A program made the position numbers and the translations under genes. DNA of 20,612 bases from an uncultured Flavihumibacter sp. (GTDB lineage: Bacteria > Bacteroidota > Bacteroidia > Chitinophagales > Chitinophagaceae), in NCBI GenBank assembly GCA_946482545.1, contig CAMLRX010000088.1, positions 1 to 20,612 of the forward strand, read 5' to 3'. Numbering within the stretch: the first letter of the stretch is position 1; each line of letters opens with the position of its first letter. The notes beneath the pieces were generated by a model. The model made no database searches, had not been told where the DNA came from, and saw only the letters and a program-made list of their open reading frames with translations. Of this stretch, positions 7,739 through 15,505 are shown one piece after another.

Positions 7739-7812
7739 GAGGGCGTAGCTCAGTTGGTTAGAGCGTCAGTTTGTGGCACTGAAGGCCGTGGGTTCGAAAC
7801 CCATCGTCCTCC
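7739..7812 (+). tRNA. tRNA-His (anticodon GTG)
   Basis: A full cloverleaf is present. The 7-bp acceptor stem is GAGGGCG (7739-7745) with CGTCCTC (7805-7811). The D-arm is GCTC/GAGC. The anticodon stem TCAGT/ACTGA encloses the loop TTGTGGC with GTG at 7773-7775. The variable loop has five bases, and the T-arm is GTGGG/CCCAT around TTCGAAA. Base 7738 is the extra G(-1) and base 7812 the discriminator C, the identity pair expected of bacterial tRNA-His. The CCA end is not encoded and must be added by the nucleotidyltransferase. Confidence 0.97.
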
Positions 7813-7820
7813 CCGGAAAG

Positions 7821-7859
7821 AGAGCTGTAATATTACAAGTATTACGGCTCTTTGTTTTT
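7821..7859 (+). terminator. Terminator after tRNA-His
   Basis: AGAGCTGTAATA (7821-7832) pairs with TATTACGGCTCT (7840-7851) with a single T-G pair, a 12-bp stem with a 7-base loop. It is followed by TTGTTTTTA. It starts 8 bp after the tRNA, so the tRNA is probably a single-gene transcript. Confidence 0.8.
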
Positions 7860-7932
7860 AAACAATGGCTTGTTGCGCATTTTTCCCATCACGGTTATTG
7901 CATTTATAAAGAAATTGTAACCCAGGTTTGAA

Positions 7933-8523
7933 ATGATCTACTTACTTCCCATTATCGCCGCGTTCACCGGCTGGATCACCAATAAGATCGCTATTAAATT
8001 ATTGTTCCACCCCCGGCTCCCTGTCAGGTTTATGGGTATGACCATTCAGGGTGTTTTCCCGAAACGGCAACAACAGTTCGCGGAGAAGCTGGGCAAACTG
8101 GTGAGCAGGGAATTGCTTTCTTTTGATGACATTAAACAGAAGATCGCCCGTCCGGAGAACGTAAACAAAATAATGCCTCTTGTTGAAAAGCACATTGACA
8201 ATTTCCTGCAGGTGAAACTGGGTGAAAAGATGCCCATCGTGCGGGCCTTCGTGGGAGAAAGCACGCTCAACCAGATGAAATCCATCCTGATGGAAGAACT
8301 GGAGGCGCTGTTCCCCGCCCTGATGGAAGATTATATGCACCAGGTAAAAACCGATCTTGACCTGGAACAGATCGTAACCCGTAAAATCGCCGCTTTCTCC
8401 ACCGATAAACTGGAGGAGATATTGATGCAGATTATGTCGAAAGAATTTGTCTTCATCGAAGTGATAGGGGCGGTATTGGGTTTCATCATCGGATTGATTC
8501 AACTGGCCCTTACATTCCTCTGA
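7933..8523 (+). CDS. DUF445 family membrane protein
   Basis: A 196-residue protein with the DUF445 signature. A hydrophobic N-terminal helix contains FTGWITNKIAIKLLFHP, followed by GVFPKRQQQFAEKLGKLV and a long amphipathic helical middle (about 45-170). A second hydrophobic helix closes the protein (about 173-196). The two ends therefore look membrane-embedded, with a soluble helical body between them. The family (YheB/YjiN-like) has no established biochemical role. It follows the tRNA terminator and lacks a clear promoter in the 70 bases upstream. Family call is good; function unknown. Confidence 0.85.
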   Translation: MIYLLPIIAAFTGWITNKIAIKLLFHPRLPVRFMGMTIQGVFPKRQQQFAEKLGKLVSRELLSFDDIKQKIARPENVNKIMPLVEKHIDNFLQVKLGEKMPIVRAFVGESTLNQMKSILMEELEALFPALMEDYMHQVKTDLDLEQIVTRKIAAFSTDKLEEILMQIMSKEFVFIEVIGAVLGFIIGLIQLALTFL

Positions 8524-8659
8524 TTCAGCGCTTTTTTCTTATCCTGCCAGCCAGGTTCGCAAGATTTTTCTCTGTGCGGCGTCTTATTCACCATTCATCC
8601 AAATTATGGGCTATGGATGGTTGGATTATCAGATATTTGCGCCCACTTAACACAAACAC

Positions 8660-11266
8660 ATGAGAAGGATCGTATTGCTTTTCGCACTAATCACTGCTTT
8701 TCAATCATTTGCTACCGCTCAACCGCCCGCAGGCATGCGCCCCGGTGCCGGGAACGCCCAGATGAATATTGGTCGTTTTTACGGTAAGATTGTAGATGCC
8801 ACTACAGGAAAACCTGTTGACGCCGCATCAGTACAACTTTTACAAAACCGTTTTGACTCCGTTTCTAAATCAAGAAAAGATGTTATAGTGGGCGGTCAGC
8901 TCACCAGGGCTAATGGTGATTTCAGTCTGGAGAACCTCTCCCCCATGGGCAATTACAAATTAATGGTAACCGCCATTGGCTATAAAACAGTAGACCAGAA
9001 GGTTGCTTTTGAATTCAAACCCGGCGGTAACGCCCAGCAAATGATGGGTGGCCTGGATAAGGACCTCGGCAACATCAAACTGGAATCTGAAGCCAAAGTG
9101 CTGGAAGGGGTTACGGTAACCGCCTCCAAACCAACTTTGGAAATGGCGATAGACCGCAAAGTTTTTAATGTTGAAAAGAACCTGATGAGTACTGGTGGTA
9201 CCGCTGAAGACGTACTCCGCACTGTACCTTCCGTAGCTGTAGACATTGATGGCAACGTAACCATGCGGAACACCGCCCCCCAGATATTTGTAGACGGACG
9301 GCCTTCCACCCTGACCATCGACCAGATACCTGCCGACGCGATCCAGAGCATAGAGCTGATCACCAACCCTTCCGCAAAGTACGACGCTTCCGGCGGTATG
9401 GCTGGTATCATTAATATTGTCATGAAGAAAAACCGCCGCATCGGTTACAACGGAAGTGTACGCGCGGGCATCGACAAGCGTGGCCGGTTGAACGGCGGCG
9501 CGGACATTAATGTGCGCCAGGGGAAAGTAAACGTGTTCGCAAGCGGCAACATCAACCAGCGAAAATCCATCAGCGAAGGAACTACAGATCGAATGGAGTA
9601 CACTGCAAAAGGAGACAAACGTATCGACCAGGACAACGATTCCGAAAACAAAGGCACCTTCGCCATGGGCCGCTTTGGTATCGATTATTTCCTGGACAAC
9701 AGGAACACCCTAACCTACACGCAATCGCTGATGCGCGGCAGTTTTAAGTCTTCTGACGTACAAACCACCACCAACCGATTCCTTGCAGGACAGGAATTCG
9801 ATTATATAGGACAGCGGAATGGCCTCTCCGACCGCACTTTCAATAACCTTGGTTCATCGCTCGCGTACAAACATCTTTTCGCGAAACCCGGCAAAGAAAT
9901 CACTGCCGACCTGAACTACAACAAAAGTAAGAACGACAACAACGGCGATTTCATCACGAAGTTCTATAACCTGAACATGCAGCCCTTTGGCACCAAGCCA
10001 GACGCCATGCAGCGCCAGATGGGCGAAGGTGAAAACGGATTCTTTACAGCACAGACTGATTTCGTAAACCCCTTCTCCGACAAAATGAAACTGGAATTGG
10101 GTGCCCGTATCGCCATCCGCGATTTTACTTCGGTGAACAATAACTATATTTTCAACCCAACTTCGGGTAACTACGAATTGCAGGCGGCCGCCAGCAACCA
10201 ATACGAGTTCAACGATAAAGTGTATGCCGCTTACGCCAGCTTCTCGAACCAATACAAAAAACTGGGTTACCAGATTGGCTTGAGAGCGGAAAGCTCCGAC
10301 TATACCGGTTTGTTGATTGACCAGAACCAGGAGTTTAATACGAAGTACCCGATCAGTTTATTCCCGAGTGCCTTCTTTACTTACAAACTTTCTGAAACGG
10401 AAGATATTCAACTGAATTATACACGTCGCGTAAACAGACCCAGTTTCTTCCAACTGATTCCGTTCACCGATTATGTGGATTCGCTCAACATCAGCCGTGG
10501 TAACCCAGCGCTGAGACCGGAGTTCACACATTCTATGGAACTTTCTTACCAGAAAACATTCAGCCGCAGTCATAATTTCCTCGGATCAGTATATTATAAG
10601 AATACCACCGACCTGCTCTCCCGTTACCAGTTCACGGAATATTCCGACCTGGTGGGCGATTCAGTGATCATCAACTCTTACCAGAACGCGAGCGAAAGTT
10701 ATTCTTATGGCGTGGAACTTACTTCCCGTAACGCATTTACCAAATGGCTGGAAGTAACCTCCAACCTGAACCTCTACAATTCAATTATCGACGGCAGTAA
10801 TATTGAAAAAGGATTGCGCAACGAACAATTCTCTTACTACGCGAAGTTGAATACGAACTTTAAACTACCTTCCAATTACAGCATTCAACTTACAGGAGAA
10901 TACCAATCGAAGACGGCCATCCCCGTGAATACCGGCGGACGCGGCGGAGGCGGATGGATGGGGCCACAGGCTTCCACCACACAAGGTTATATCCGTCCCA
11001 ACTATGGACTGGACATTGCTTTCAAGAAGGATTTCCTGAAGAACAACGCGGCTTCCGTAACATTGAGTTTCTCAGATATACTGAGAACACGTTTGTACGA
11101 TGCCTATTCTGTTTCCAGCTCATTTGAGCAGAATACGAACCGCCGTCGCGACCCGCAGTTCGTGCGCCTGAACTTCAGCTACCGCTTCGGAAAATTTGAT
11201 GCGAGCCTGTTCAAACGCAAGAACAACAGAGGTGGCATGGATGGAATGCAGGATGTGCAGATGTGA
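8660..11266 (+). CDS. Outer-membrane beta-barrel receptor (TonB-dependent-receptor-like, outer membrane beta-barrel family)
   Basis: An 868-residue outer-membrane protein. A signal peptide ends near residue 20 (SFATA-Q). Residues about 37-125 form a carboxypeptidase-regulatory-like beta-sandwich (GRFYGKIVDATTGKPVDAAS ... GYKTVDQ). A plug domain follows at about 155-260, including GGTAEDVLRTVPSV, FVDGRPSTL and ITNPSAKYDASGGMAGIINI. The remainder is a large barrel with RRVNRPSF and RGNPALRPEF, typical of the Bacteroidota outer-membrane beta-barrel family. A glycine-rich loop (about 755-762) and a Gly/Met-rich tail are local features. No SusD-like partner or anti-sigma factor is adjacent, so the substrate is unknown. 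Its stop codon abuts the stop of the opposite-strand pcm gene. Upstream, GATATTTG at 8632-8639 is a one-mismatch -7 candidate. Confidence 0.93.
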   Translation: MRRIVLLFALITAFQSFATAQPPAGMRPGAGNAQMNIGRFYGKIVDATTGKPVDAASVQLLQNRFDSVSKSRKDVIVGGQLTRANGDFSLENLSPMGNYKLMVTAIGYKTVDQKVAFEFKPGGNAQQMMGGLDKDLGNIKLESEAKVLEGVTVTASKPTLEMAIDRKVFNVEKNLMSTGGTAEDVLRTVPSVAVDIDGNVTMRNTAPQIFVDGRPSTLTIDQIPADAIQSIELITNPSAKYDASGGMAGIINIVMKKNRRIGYNGSVRAGIDKRGRLNGGADINVRQGKVNVFASGNINQRKSISEGTTDRMEYTAKGDKRIDQDNDSENKGTFAMGRFGIDYFLDNRNTLTYTQSLMRGSFKSSDVQTTTNRFLAGQEFDYIGQRNGLSDRTFNNLGSSLAYKHLFAKPGKEITADLNYNKSKNDNNGDFITKFYNLNMQPFGTKPDAMQRQMGEGENGFFTAQTDFVNPFSDKMKLELGARIAIRDFTSVNNNYIFNPTSGNYELQAAASNQYEFNDKVYAAYASFSNQYKKLGYQIGLRAESSDYTGLLIDQNQEFNTKYPISLFPSAFFTYKLSETEDIQLNYTRRVNRPSFFQLIPFTDYVDSLNISRGNPALRPEFTHSMELSYQKTFSRSHNFLGSVYYKNTTDLLSRYQFTEYSDLVGDSVIINSYQNASESYSYGVELTSRNAFTKWLEVTSNLNLYNSIIDGSNIEKGLRNEQFSYYAKLNTNFKLPSNYSIQLTGEYQSKTAIPVNTGGRGGGGWMGPQASTTQGYIRPNYGLDIAFKKDFLKNNAASVTLSFSDILRTRLYDAYSVSSSFEQNTNRRRDPQFVRLNFSYRFGKFDASLFKRKNNRGGMDGMQDVQM

Positions 11267-11923
11267 TTAAACTTCCTTCCCGGTTAACATGGGAACAAAA
11301 GAGAAACGATCAAACGTTTCTTTGATAACAGAGCCATCGGCTTGTTTGGTGAGGCGCAGCATACGTTGTGCCTCACCTTCGTTCAGGGGAATCACCATTT
11401 GTCCGCCTACAGCCAGTTGATCGATCAGTTTCTGTGGTATTTCCGGCGCAGCCGCGGTGATAATCACTTTGTCGAATGGCGCATAGGTGGGAAGTCCTTC
11501 AAAGCCATCACCATAAAAAAACTTGAGCCAACGGTATTTTTTAGGATAAGCAAAAGTTCTGATCTCATCAAACAATTGCTTTTGCCTTTCGATGGTATAA
11601 ACACGCGCGCCCATTTCGGCCAGCACACAGGCCTGGTAAGCGCTGCCGGTACCAATTTCGAGTACCTTATCCATCGGTTTCACATTCAGCAGTTGCGATT
11701 GGTACGCCACTGTGTAGGGTTGTGAAATGGTTTGTCCTACTGAAATGGGAAAAGCTTTGTCTTCATAAGCCACTTCCAGAAAAGCCGATTCCAAAAAGAA
11801 GTGACGGGGGATATTGTTCATCGCCTCCAACACGGTTTCGTCTGTAATGCCTTTGTCGCGGATCTGGTCAATCAGTTTTTTCCGCATACCCTTGTGTCTG
11901 TAATCGTCGAGTGTTGGTTTCAT
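11267..11923 (-). CDS. pcm: Protein-L-isoaspartate O-methyltransferase
   Basis: Methylates isoaspartyl residues from S-adenosylmethionine so that age-damaged proteins can be repaired. The 218-residue length is usual for the family. Diagnostic segments are the N-terminal MRKKLIDQIRDKGI, HFF at about 41-43, VGQTISQPYTVAY (62-74), and the methyltransferase motif I VLEIGTGSAYQACVLAEMG (87-105), where most relatives have GSGYQ. TIERQKQL follows, then DKVIITAAAPEIPQKLIDQL with the late signature. The ATG at 11921-11923 fits. The stop TAA begins one base after the receptor's TGA on the other strand, so there is no intergenic space. Confidence 0.95.
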   Translation of the reverse strand: MKPTLDDYRHKGMRKKLIDQIRDKGITDETVLEAMNNIPRHFFLESAFLEVAYEDKAFPISVGQTISQPYTVAYQSQLLNVKPMDKVLEIGTGSAYQACVLAEMGARVYTIERQKQLFDEIRTFAYPKKYRWLKFFYGDGFEGLPTYAPFDKVIITAAAPEIPQKLIDQLAVGGQMVIPLNEGEAQRMLRLTKQADGSVIKETFDRFSFVPMLTGKEV

Positions 11924-11976
11924 CTATGTTGCTGAATTAGAAGCAGTGCTGTTCGCTTTAGGAAGAATGTGAAGCG

Positions 11977-11984
11977 CAAAGGTA
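11977..11984 (-). promoter_or_regulatory. TAnnTTTG (-7) element for pcm
   Basis: On the minus strand this reads TACCTTTG, a full match to the -7 consensus, about 53 bases before the pcm start. A -33 TTTG is not evident. It lies back to back with the deoxynucleoside kinase promoter. Confidence 0.45.
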
Positions 11985-11991
11985 GAAAAAG

Positions 11992-12024
11992 TTTGAGGGA
12001 GTACTTTCACCCGCCTTATATTTG
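11992..12024 (+). promoter_or_regulatory. Promoter for the deoxynucleoside kinase gene
   Basis: TTTG at 11992-11995, a 21-base spacer and TATATTTG at 12017-12024. The kinase ATG is 12 nt after the last base, so the 5' leader would be only a few nucleotides long. Confidence 0.6.
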
Positions 12025-12036
12025 CCAACTACGCGC

Positions 12037-12669
12037 ATGAAATACAATTTTGTTACCATCGAAGGCAATATAGGAGCAGGGAAAACCACACTTTCCCACC
12101 TGCTCGCAAAAAAGTTTCAGGCCCGCCTGGTACTGGAAGAATTCGCGGACAATCCTTTCCTGCCGAGGTTCTACGAGAATCCGCAGCAATACGCCTTTCC
12201 CCTGGAATTGTTCTTTATGGCGGAACGGTATAAGCAACTGAAGGAGATGGTGCACAGCAAGGATCTTTTCAATACCATAACGATATCTGATTACCTGTTC
12301 ACGAAATGCCTTTTGTTCGCGAAAGTGAACCTTCCTGAAGAAGAATACCGGCTTTACCAGAAGCTGTTTGAGATCATCCACCAGCAGATCATTCAACCTG
12401 ATATACTGATCTACCTGCATTCGCCGGTGAAGAAACTACAGGAGAATATCCGGAAAAGAAACAGGCCTTACGAACAAAGCATACAGGACGAATACCTGTT
12501 CAGCTTACAGGAAACGTACACACATTATATCAAGCAACACAACATCAAAACGATATTCATCGACTGCAGCAATGCAGATTTCCTGGGCAACGAAAAACAC
12601 CTCCAGGTGGTGCTGGACGCGCTGGAAAAGGACCTGGATCACGGGCAGCATTATTTTACATTGCCCTGA
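12037..12669 (+). CDS. Deoxynucleoside kinase (dNK family)
   Basis: Phosphorylates deoxynucleosides to the 5'-monophosphate in the salvage pathway. The protein has 210 residues. The P-loop GNIGAGKT is at residues 10-17, preceded by FVTIE. EEFADNPFLPRFY follows, then FFMAERYKQL, a SDYLFTKCLLFAK segment corresponding to the family's DRS-type region, and RNRPYEQ in the lid. These fit the deoxynucleoside kinase family (PF01712). Which nucleoside is preferred cannot be read from the sequence. The frame is open to a TTG at 12022, but that codon is part of the TATATTTG promoter element, so the ATG at 12037 is the start. Next downstream is accD, 77 bp away. Confidence 0.9.
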   Translation: MKYNFVTIEGNIGAGKTTLSHLLAKKFQARLVLEEFADNPFLPRFYENPQQYAFPLELFFMAERYKQLKEMVHSKDLFNTITISDYLFTKCLLFAKVNLPEEEYRLYQKLFEIIHQQIIQPDILIYLHSPVKKLQENIRKRNRPYEQSIQDEYLFSLQETYTHYIKQHNIKTIFIDCSNADFLGNEKHLQVVLDALEKDLDHGQHYFTLP

Positions 12670-12689
12670 TTTTCACAAAATTCCCTATC

Positions 12690-12717
12690 TTGCCCCCTGT
12701 TTTGAATAAAATTTTTG
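12690..12717 (+). promoter_or_regulatory. Possible promoter for accD-smpB
   Basis: TTG at 12690-12692, 17 bases, then AATTTTTG at 12710-12717, one mismatch from TAnnTTTG. It lies 29 bp before the accD ATG. Weak match. Confidence 0.3.
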
Positions 12718-12746
12718 AATCGCCGAAGTAACTGAAAAAACTGAGC

Positions 12747-13652
12747 ATGACACACGAAGACGATTTTGAATCCAGTCTGGCCGGAGATGCCGGGCAGCAC
12801 GACCAAAAAGCGAGCTGGTTTAAAAGGATCAAAAAGGGCATTCTTACTTCTACTTCAGAAAAAAAAGAGACCCCCGAAGGGCTTTGGAGCAAATGCCCCG
12901 AATGTAATTATATATGTACCGCTAATGAACTGAAAGAGAATGTGTACGTATGTCCCAAATGTAACCACCACCACCGGGTGGGCAGCGCGGAATATTACGA
13001 TTTCCTGTTCGATAATGGTGAATACACCGAATTATTCGGCAACATCCTTTCTAAAGACAGACTCGGTTTCGTAGACCTGAAGCCTTATAAAAAGAGACTG
13101 GAAGACATCTGGGCTAAAACGGACCTGAAAGATTCCATGCGCGTCGCCACCGGTAAAATGGAGGGTGAAGACATTGTGATCGCCTGTATGGACTTCGAAT
13201 TCATCGGTGGCTCACTGGGCTCCGTAATGGGAGAGAAATTCGCCCGTGCGGTGGATTACGCCATCCAGCACAAAATGCCTTACATGGTGATCTCCAAATC
13301 AGGCGGTGCCAGGATGATGGAAAGCGCATTCTCCCTGATGCAACTGGCCAAAACCTCCGGAAAACTTTCTCAACTTTCCGATGCGGGATTACCTTATATA
13401 TCCTTGTTGACCGATCCCACTTTCGGTGGTATCTCCGCTTCTTTCGGGATGCTGGGCGACATCAACATCGCGGAACCCGGCGCATTGATTGGCTTCGCGG
13501 GCCCGAGGGTAATTAAAGAGACCATCAAAAAGGACCTTCCACCCGGATTCCAACGCAGTGAATTCCTCCTGGAACATGGATTCCTCGATTTTATTGTAGA
13601 CAGAAAAGAAATGAGGCAGAAGCTGGCGCAGATGATCCGGCATTTTAAATAG
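12747..13652 (+). CDS. accD: Acetyl-CoA carboxylase carboxyltransferase subunit beta
   Basis: With AccA it transfers the carboxyl group from biotin carboxyl carrier protein to acetyl-CoA, giving malonyl-CoA for fatty-acid synthesis. The 301-residue protein has the expected N-terminal zinc ribbon, Cys50-x2-Cys53-x15-Cys69-x2-Cys72. The carboxyltransferase core follows, with [38 protein letters not shown] and GFAGPRVI. About 23 acidic and polar residues precede the [10 protein letters not shown] segment where many AccD proteins begin. No other start codon lies between, so the ATG at 12747 stands. smpB begins 6 bp after its stop, which suggests one transcript. Confidence 0.96.
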   Translation: MTHEDDFESSLAGDAGQHDQKASWFKRIKKGILTSTSEKKETPEGLWSKCPECNYICTANELKENVYVCPKCNHHHRVGSAEYYDFLFDNGEYTELFGNILSKDRLGFVDLKPYKKRLEDIWAKTDLKDSMRVATGKMEGEDIVIACMDFEFIGGSLGSVMGEKFARAVDYAIQHKMPYMVISKSGGARMMESAFSLMQLAKTSGKLSQLSDAGLPYISLLTDPTFGGISASFGMLGDINIAEPGALIGFAGPRVIKETIKKDLPPGFQRSEFLLEHGFLDFIVDRKEMRQKLAQMIRHFK

Positions 13653-13658
13653 GAACCA

Positions 13659-14093
13659 GTGGCAGACATCAGGAACAAATCAGCCCGCTTCGAATTTTTC
13701 ATAGATGATACTTACACAGCGGGCATGGTACTTACGGGCACGGAAGTGAAATCGTTGCGGGCAGGAAAAGCCAGCTTCAACGACTCGTTCTGTATTATCC
13801 ATAAAGGTGAACTGTTTCTGAAAAGTTTCCACATCTCTCCTTATACGTTTGGCACCTACAACAACCACGACCCGCTTCGCGACCGTAAACTCCTCCTCAA
13901 CAAAAAGGAATTACGGAAAATCGAAAGTAAACTCAAAGAGAAAGGATACACCGTTGTGCCCCTCAAAGTTTTCTTTTCCGAGAAAGGATTCGTGAAATTA
14001 GAGATCGGCCTTGGTAAAGGAAAGAAACTCCACGACAAGAGGGAATCCATTAAAGAACGGGATACGGAGCGGGAACTTAGAAGGTATAAATGA
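13659..14093 (+). CDS. smpB: SsrA-binding protein SmpB
   Basis: Binds tmRNA and brings it to stalled ribosomes for trans-translation. The 144-residue protein shows the family pattern: RFEFFIDDTYTAGMVLTGTEVKSLRAGK, NDSFCIIHKGELFLKSFHISPY, RDRKLLLNKKEL, GYTVVPLKVFF and a basic KGKKLHDKRESIKERD tail. The start is GTG at 13659, giving MADIRNKSARF, the normal N-terminus. AGGAA at 13651-13655 can act as ribosome-binding site, one of the few clear ones in this window. It is 6 bp after accD. The tmRNA gene is not in the window. Residues 13 onward fit SmpB closely. Confidence 0.96.
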   Translation: MADIRNKSARFEFFIDDTYTAGMVLTGTEVKSLRAGKASFNDSFCIIHKGELFLKSFHISPYTFGTYNNHDPLRDRKLLLNKKELRKIESKLKEKGYTVVPLKVFFSEKGFVKLEIGLGKGKKLHDKRESIKERDTERELRRYK

Positions 14094-14184
14094 TTTTGGA
14101 TGATGGATTTTGAATGATGGATTGCAGCGCTTTTGTTCCAACGTCATTCATAATCTAAAATTCAACATTCATCATTCAAAATCC
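14093..14184. repeat. Intergenic tandem plus inverted repeat block
   Basis: Two 14-base tandem units, ATTTTGGATGATGG (14093-14106) and ATTTTGAATGATGG (14107-14120), differ at one base. GGATTTTGAATGATG (14105-14119) is perfectly inverted as CATCATTCAAAATCC (14170-14184). A partial third copy, CATTCATAATCTAAAATTCAA, lies before the right arm. The layout resembles the A/T-rich dispersed intergenic repeats seen in Bacteroidota. It starts in the smpB stop codon and may serve as its transcript end. Confidence 0.7.
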
Positions 14185-14233
14185 TATCTGGCCCCTTTTT
14201 TGCGCATTCCCCTACAATTCATAACTTTCCCGT

Positions 14234-15184
14234 ATGCGCAAAATCACCCTTTTCACTTTACTCGCTTTCTTTTCTACTATTTCTTTCGCTCAAACCGTAA
14301 CCGGTAGTTGGTATGGAAAGGCTTCCGTTCGGCTGGGCAGTGATGGCAGCAATAACTACCTCACTGAATTGCAGATCCGCCAGAAAGGCGATGAAGTGGA
14401 AGGCGTATTGGGTTACTACTTTCGCGACCAGTACCAGAGCATGTTTGTACGCGGAAAGTACGATAGCAAAACCCGCGAAATGGTGATCAGAAACATTCCG
14501 ATGATGTATTTCCGCTCCACCGCCAGTTTCACCATCGATTGTATCATGAACCTGAGCCTGGTACTCAATAGTTCGCAGGTAAGCAAAAGTTTGAAAGGAC
14601 ATTTTTTCAGTCTGGAAGAATACAAAAATACCTGTGGTGACCTTTTCGTCAGCTTTACATTAGATTCAACAGATTTCAGTCACGACAGTACCTTCAAAGC
14701 AGGCTTTTCCACTACCAAAGTATGGCGGCCGCAAGTGGAAGACGTGGTCATTTCTTCTAATCCTATTAAAAAGGATTCCATTAAAGTAGTAACGTCGATG
14801 CCTGTTCCAACAGAAAATTCATTGAAGGAACTTTTTGATAAACGCAGGAGCATTATTGCGGATAATATTTATGTTGAAAGTGATTCTATCCGTGTAAGTC
14901 TTTACGATAATGGAGAAGTGGATGGCGATAGTGTTTCCGTTTTTTTCAACAACATACCGGTTATCATGAAGCAATCGCTTACCGCAAGAGCGCTTACGGT
15001 TTACGTGGCGTTGGATACCACGAAAGAGGTGAATGAGATCAGTATGTTTGCGGAAAATTTAGGGAAGTATCCGCCGAACACAGCGCTGATGGTGGTTTCA
15101 GATGGGGTGAGGAACTACGAGGTGTTTATGTCCAGTTCGCTGAGTCAGAATTCGGTGTTGCGGATAAGGCGGAAGAAAAAGTGA
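14234..15184 (+). CDS. Secreted protein of unknown function with a C-terminal beta-sandwich-like domain
   Basis: A 316-residue protein with a clear signal peptide, MRKITLFTLLAFFSTISFA-Q. Residues about 21-145 are rich in beta strand and start with TGSWYGKA, then LTELQIRQKGDEVEGVLGYYF. This resembles a small lipocalin/calycin-like module, but that is a guess from pattern. A linker of about 70 residues follows. The last ~110 residues contain DNIYVESDSIRVSLYDNGEVDGDSVSV and AENLGKYPPNTALMVVSDG. This DNGEVDGD...N...AENLG...PPN pattern recurs, to my recollection, at the C-terminus of other Bacteroidota secreted proteins. No catalytic motif is visible. I do not recognise a named function. Confidence 0.8.
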   Translation: MRKITLFTLLAFFSTISFAQTVTGSWYGKASVRLGSDGSNNYLTELQIRQKGDEVEGVLGYYFRDQYQSMFVRGKYDSKTREMVIRNIPMMYFRSTASFTIDCIMNLSLVLNSSQVSKSLKGHFFSLEEYKNTCGDLFVSFTLDSTDFSHDSTFKAGFSTTKVWRPQVEDVVISSNPIKKDSIKVVTSMPVPTENSLKELFDKRRSIIADNIYVESDSIRVSLYDNGEVDGDSVSVFFNNIPVIMKQSLTARALTVYVALDTTKEVNEISMFAENLGKYPPNTALMVVSDGVRNYEVFMSSSLSQNSVLRIRRKKK

Positions 15185-15505
15185 TTTTTTTCACGCAAAG
15201 GGCGTAGAGAACAAATTTTTTTCTACAGGCAGGTGAGCTTAAGTATAGCTGTTGAAGGATGATTTTCTCGCAACGCCGCGGCGACGCAACGCTTTGATGA
15301 CCTGCTGTTATCTTTGAATTTAAAAAGCAGGTTACCGCTGTCGCTACAGTCTAAATAATGCAAATGGGTGAGTCAATTAATGACTCACCCATTTGCATTA
15401 TTTAAGTATTCCAACCAAATCATCTATTGCAGGGAATTATTCCCTTACGGTGTAACAAACCAATTTAGGCGTTGCGCCGCCGCGTCGTCGCGAGAAATTA
15501 CACTA
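15185..15505. other. Gene-free stretch containing a nested inverted-repeat element
   Basis: This 321-bp gap between the converging secreted-protein and ompA genes holds no credible gene. Its main content is a symmetric structure. Outer arms at 15264-15292 and 15469-15497 are inverted copies, 26 of 29 bases matching. Between them lie three separate hairpins: ACCTGCT/AGCAGGT (15300-15306 and 15326-15332), the 24-bp palindrome at 15352-15404, and AGGGAAT-T-ATTCCCT (15431-15445). A looser CACGCAAAGGGCG at about 15192-15204 resembles part of the outer arm and may be a decayed copy. It could be a mobile-element remnant (MITE-like), a dispersed repeat, or a structured RNA. Confidence 0.75.
15352..15404. 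repeat. Perfect 24-bp palindrome with 5-base loop
   Basis: The left arm 15352-15375 (TAAATAATGCAAATGGG, then TGAGTCA) is exactly inverted at 15381-15404 around the loop ATTAA. The core GGGTGAGTCA/TGACTCACCC is GC-richer than the outer AT-rich part. Neither side ends in a proper T-run, so it is not a textbook terminator, though it may still help end transcripts from both flanking genes. Confidence 0.9.

Noticed and set aside
7739..7812. tRNA-His as an integration site for a mobile element
   Set aside because: No integrase gene or repeated tRNA 3' end is visible near it.
7670..7861. Short + strand open frame across the tRNA region
   Set aside because: It covers the promoter, tRNA-His and terminator; the peptide is translated tRNA sequence.
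12022..12036. TTG start for the deoxynucleoside kinase
   Set aside because: The TTG is the end of the TATATTTG promoter element; the ATG at 12037 gives the normal N-terminus before the P-loop.
15352..15404. The 24-bp palindrome as a simple rho-independent terminator
   Set aside because: No T-run follows on either strand and it is enclosed by a larger symmetric structure.
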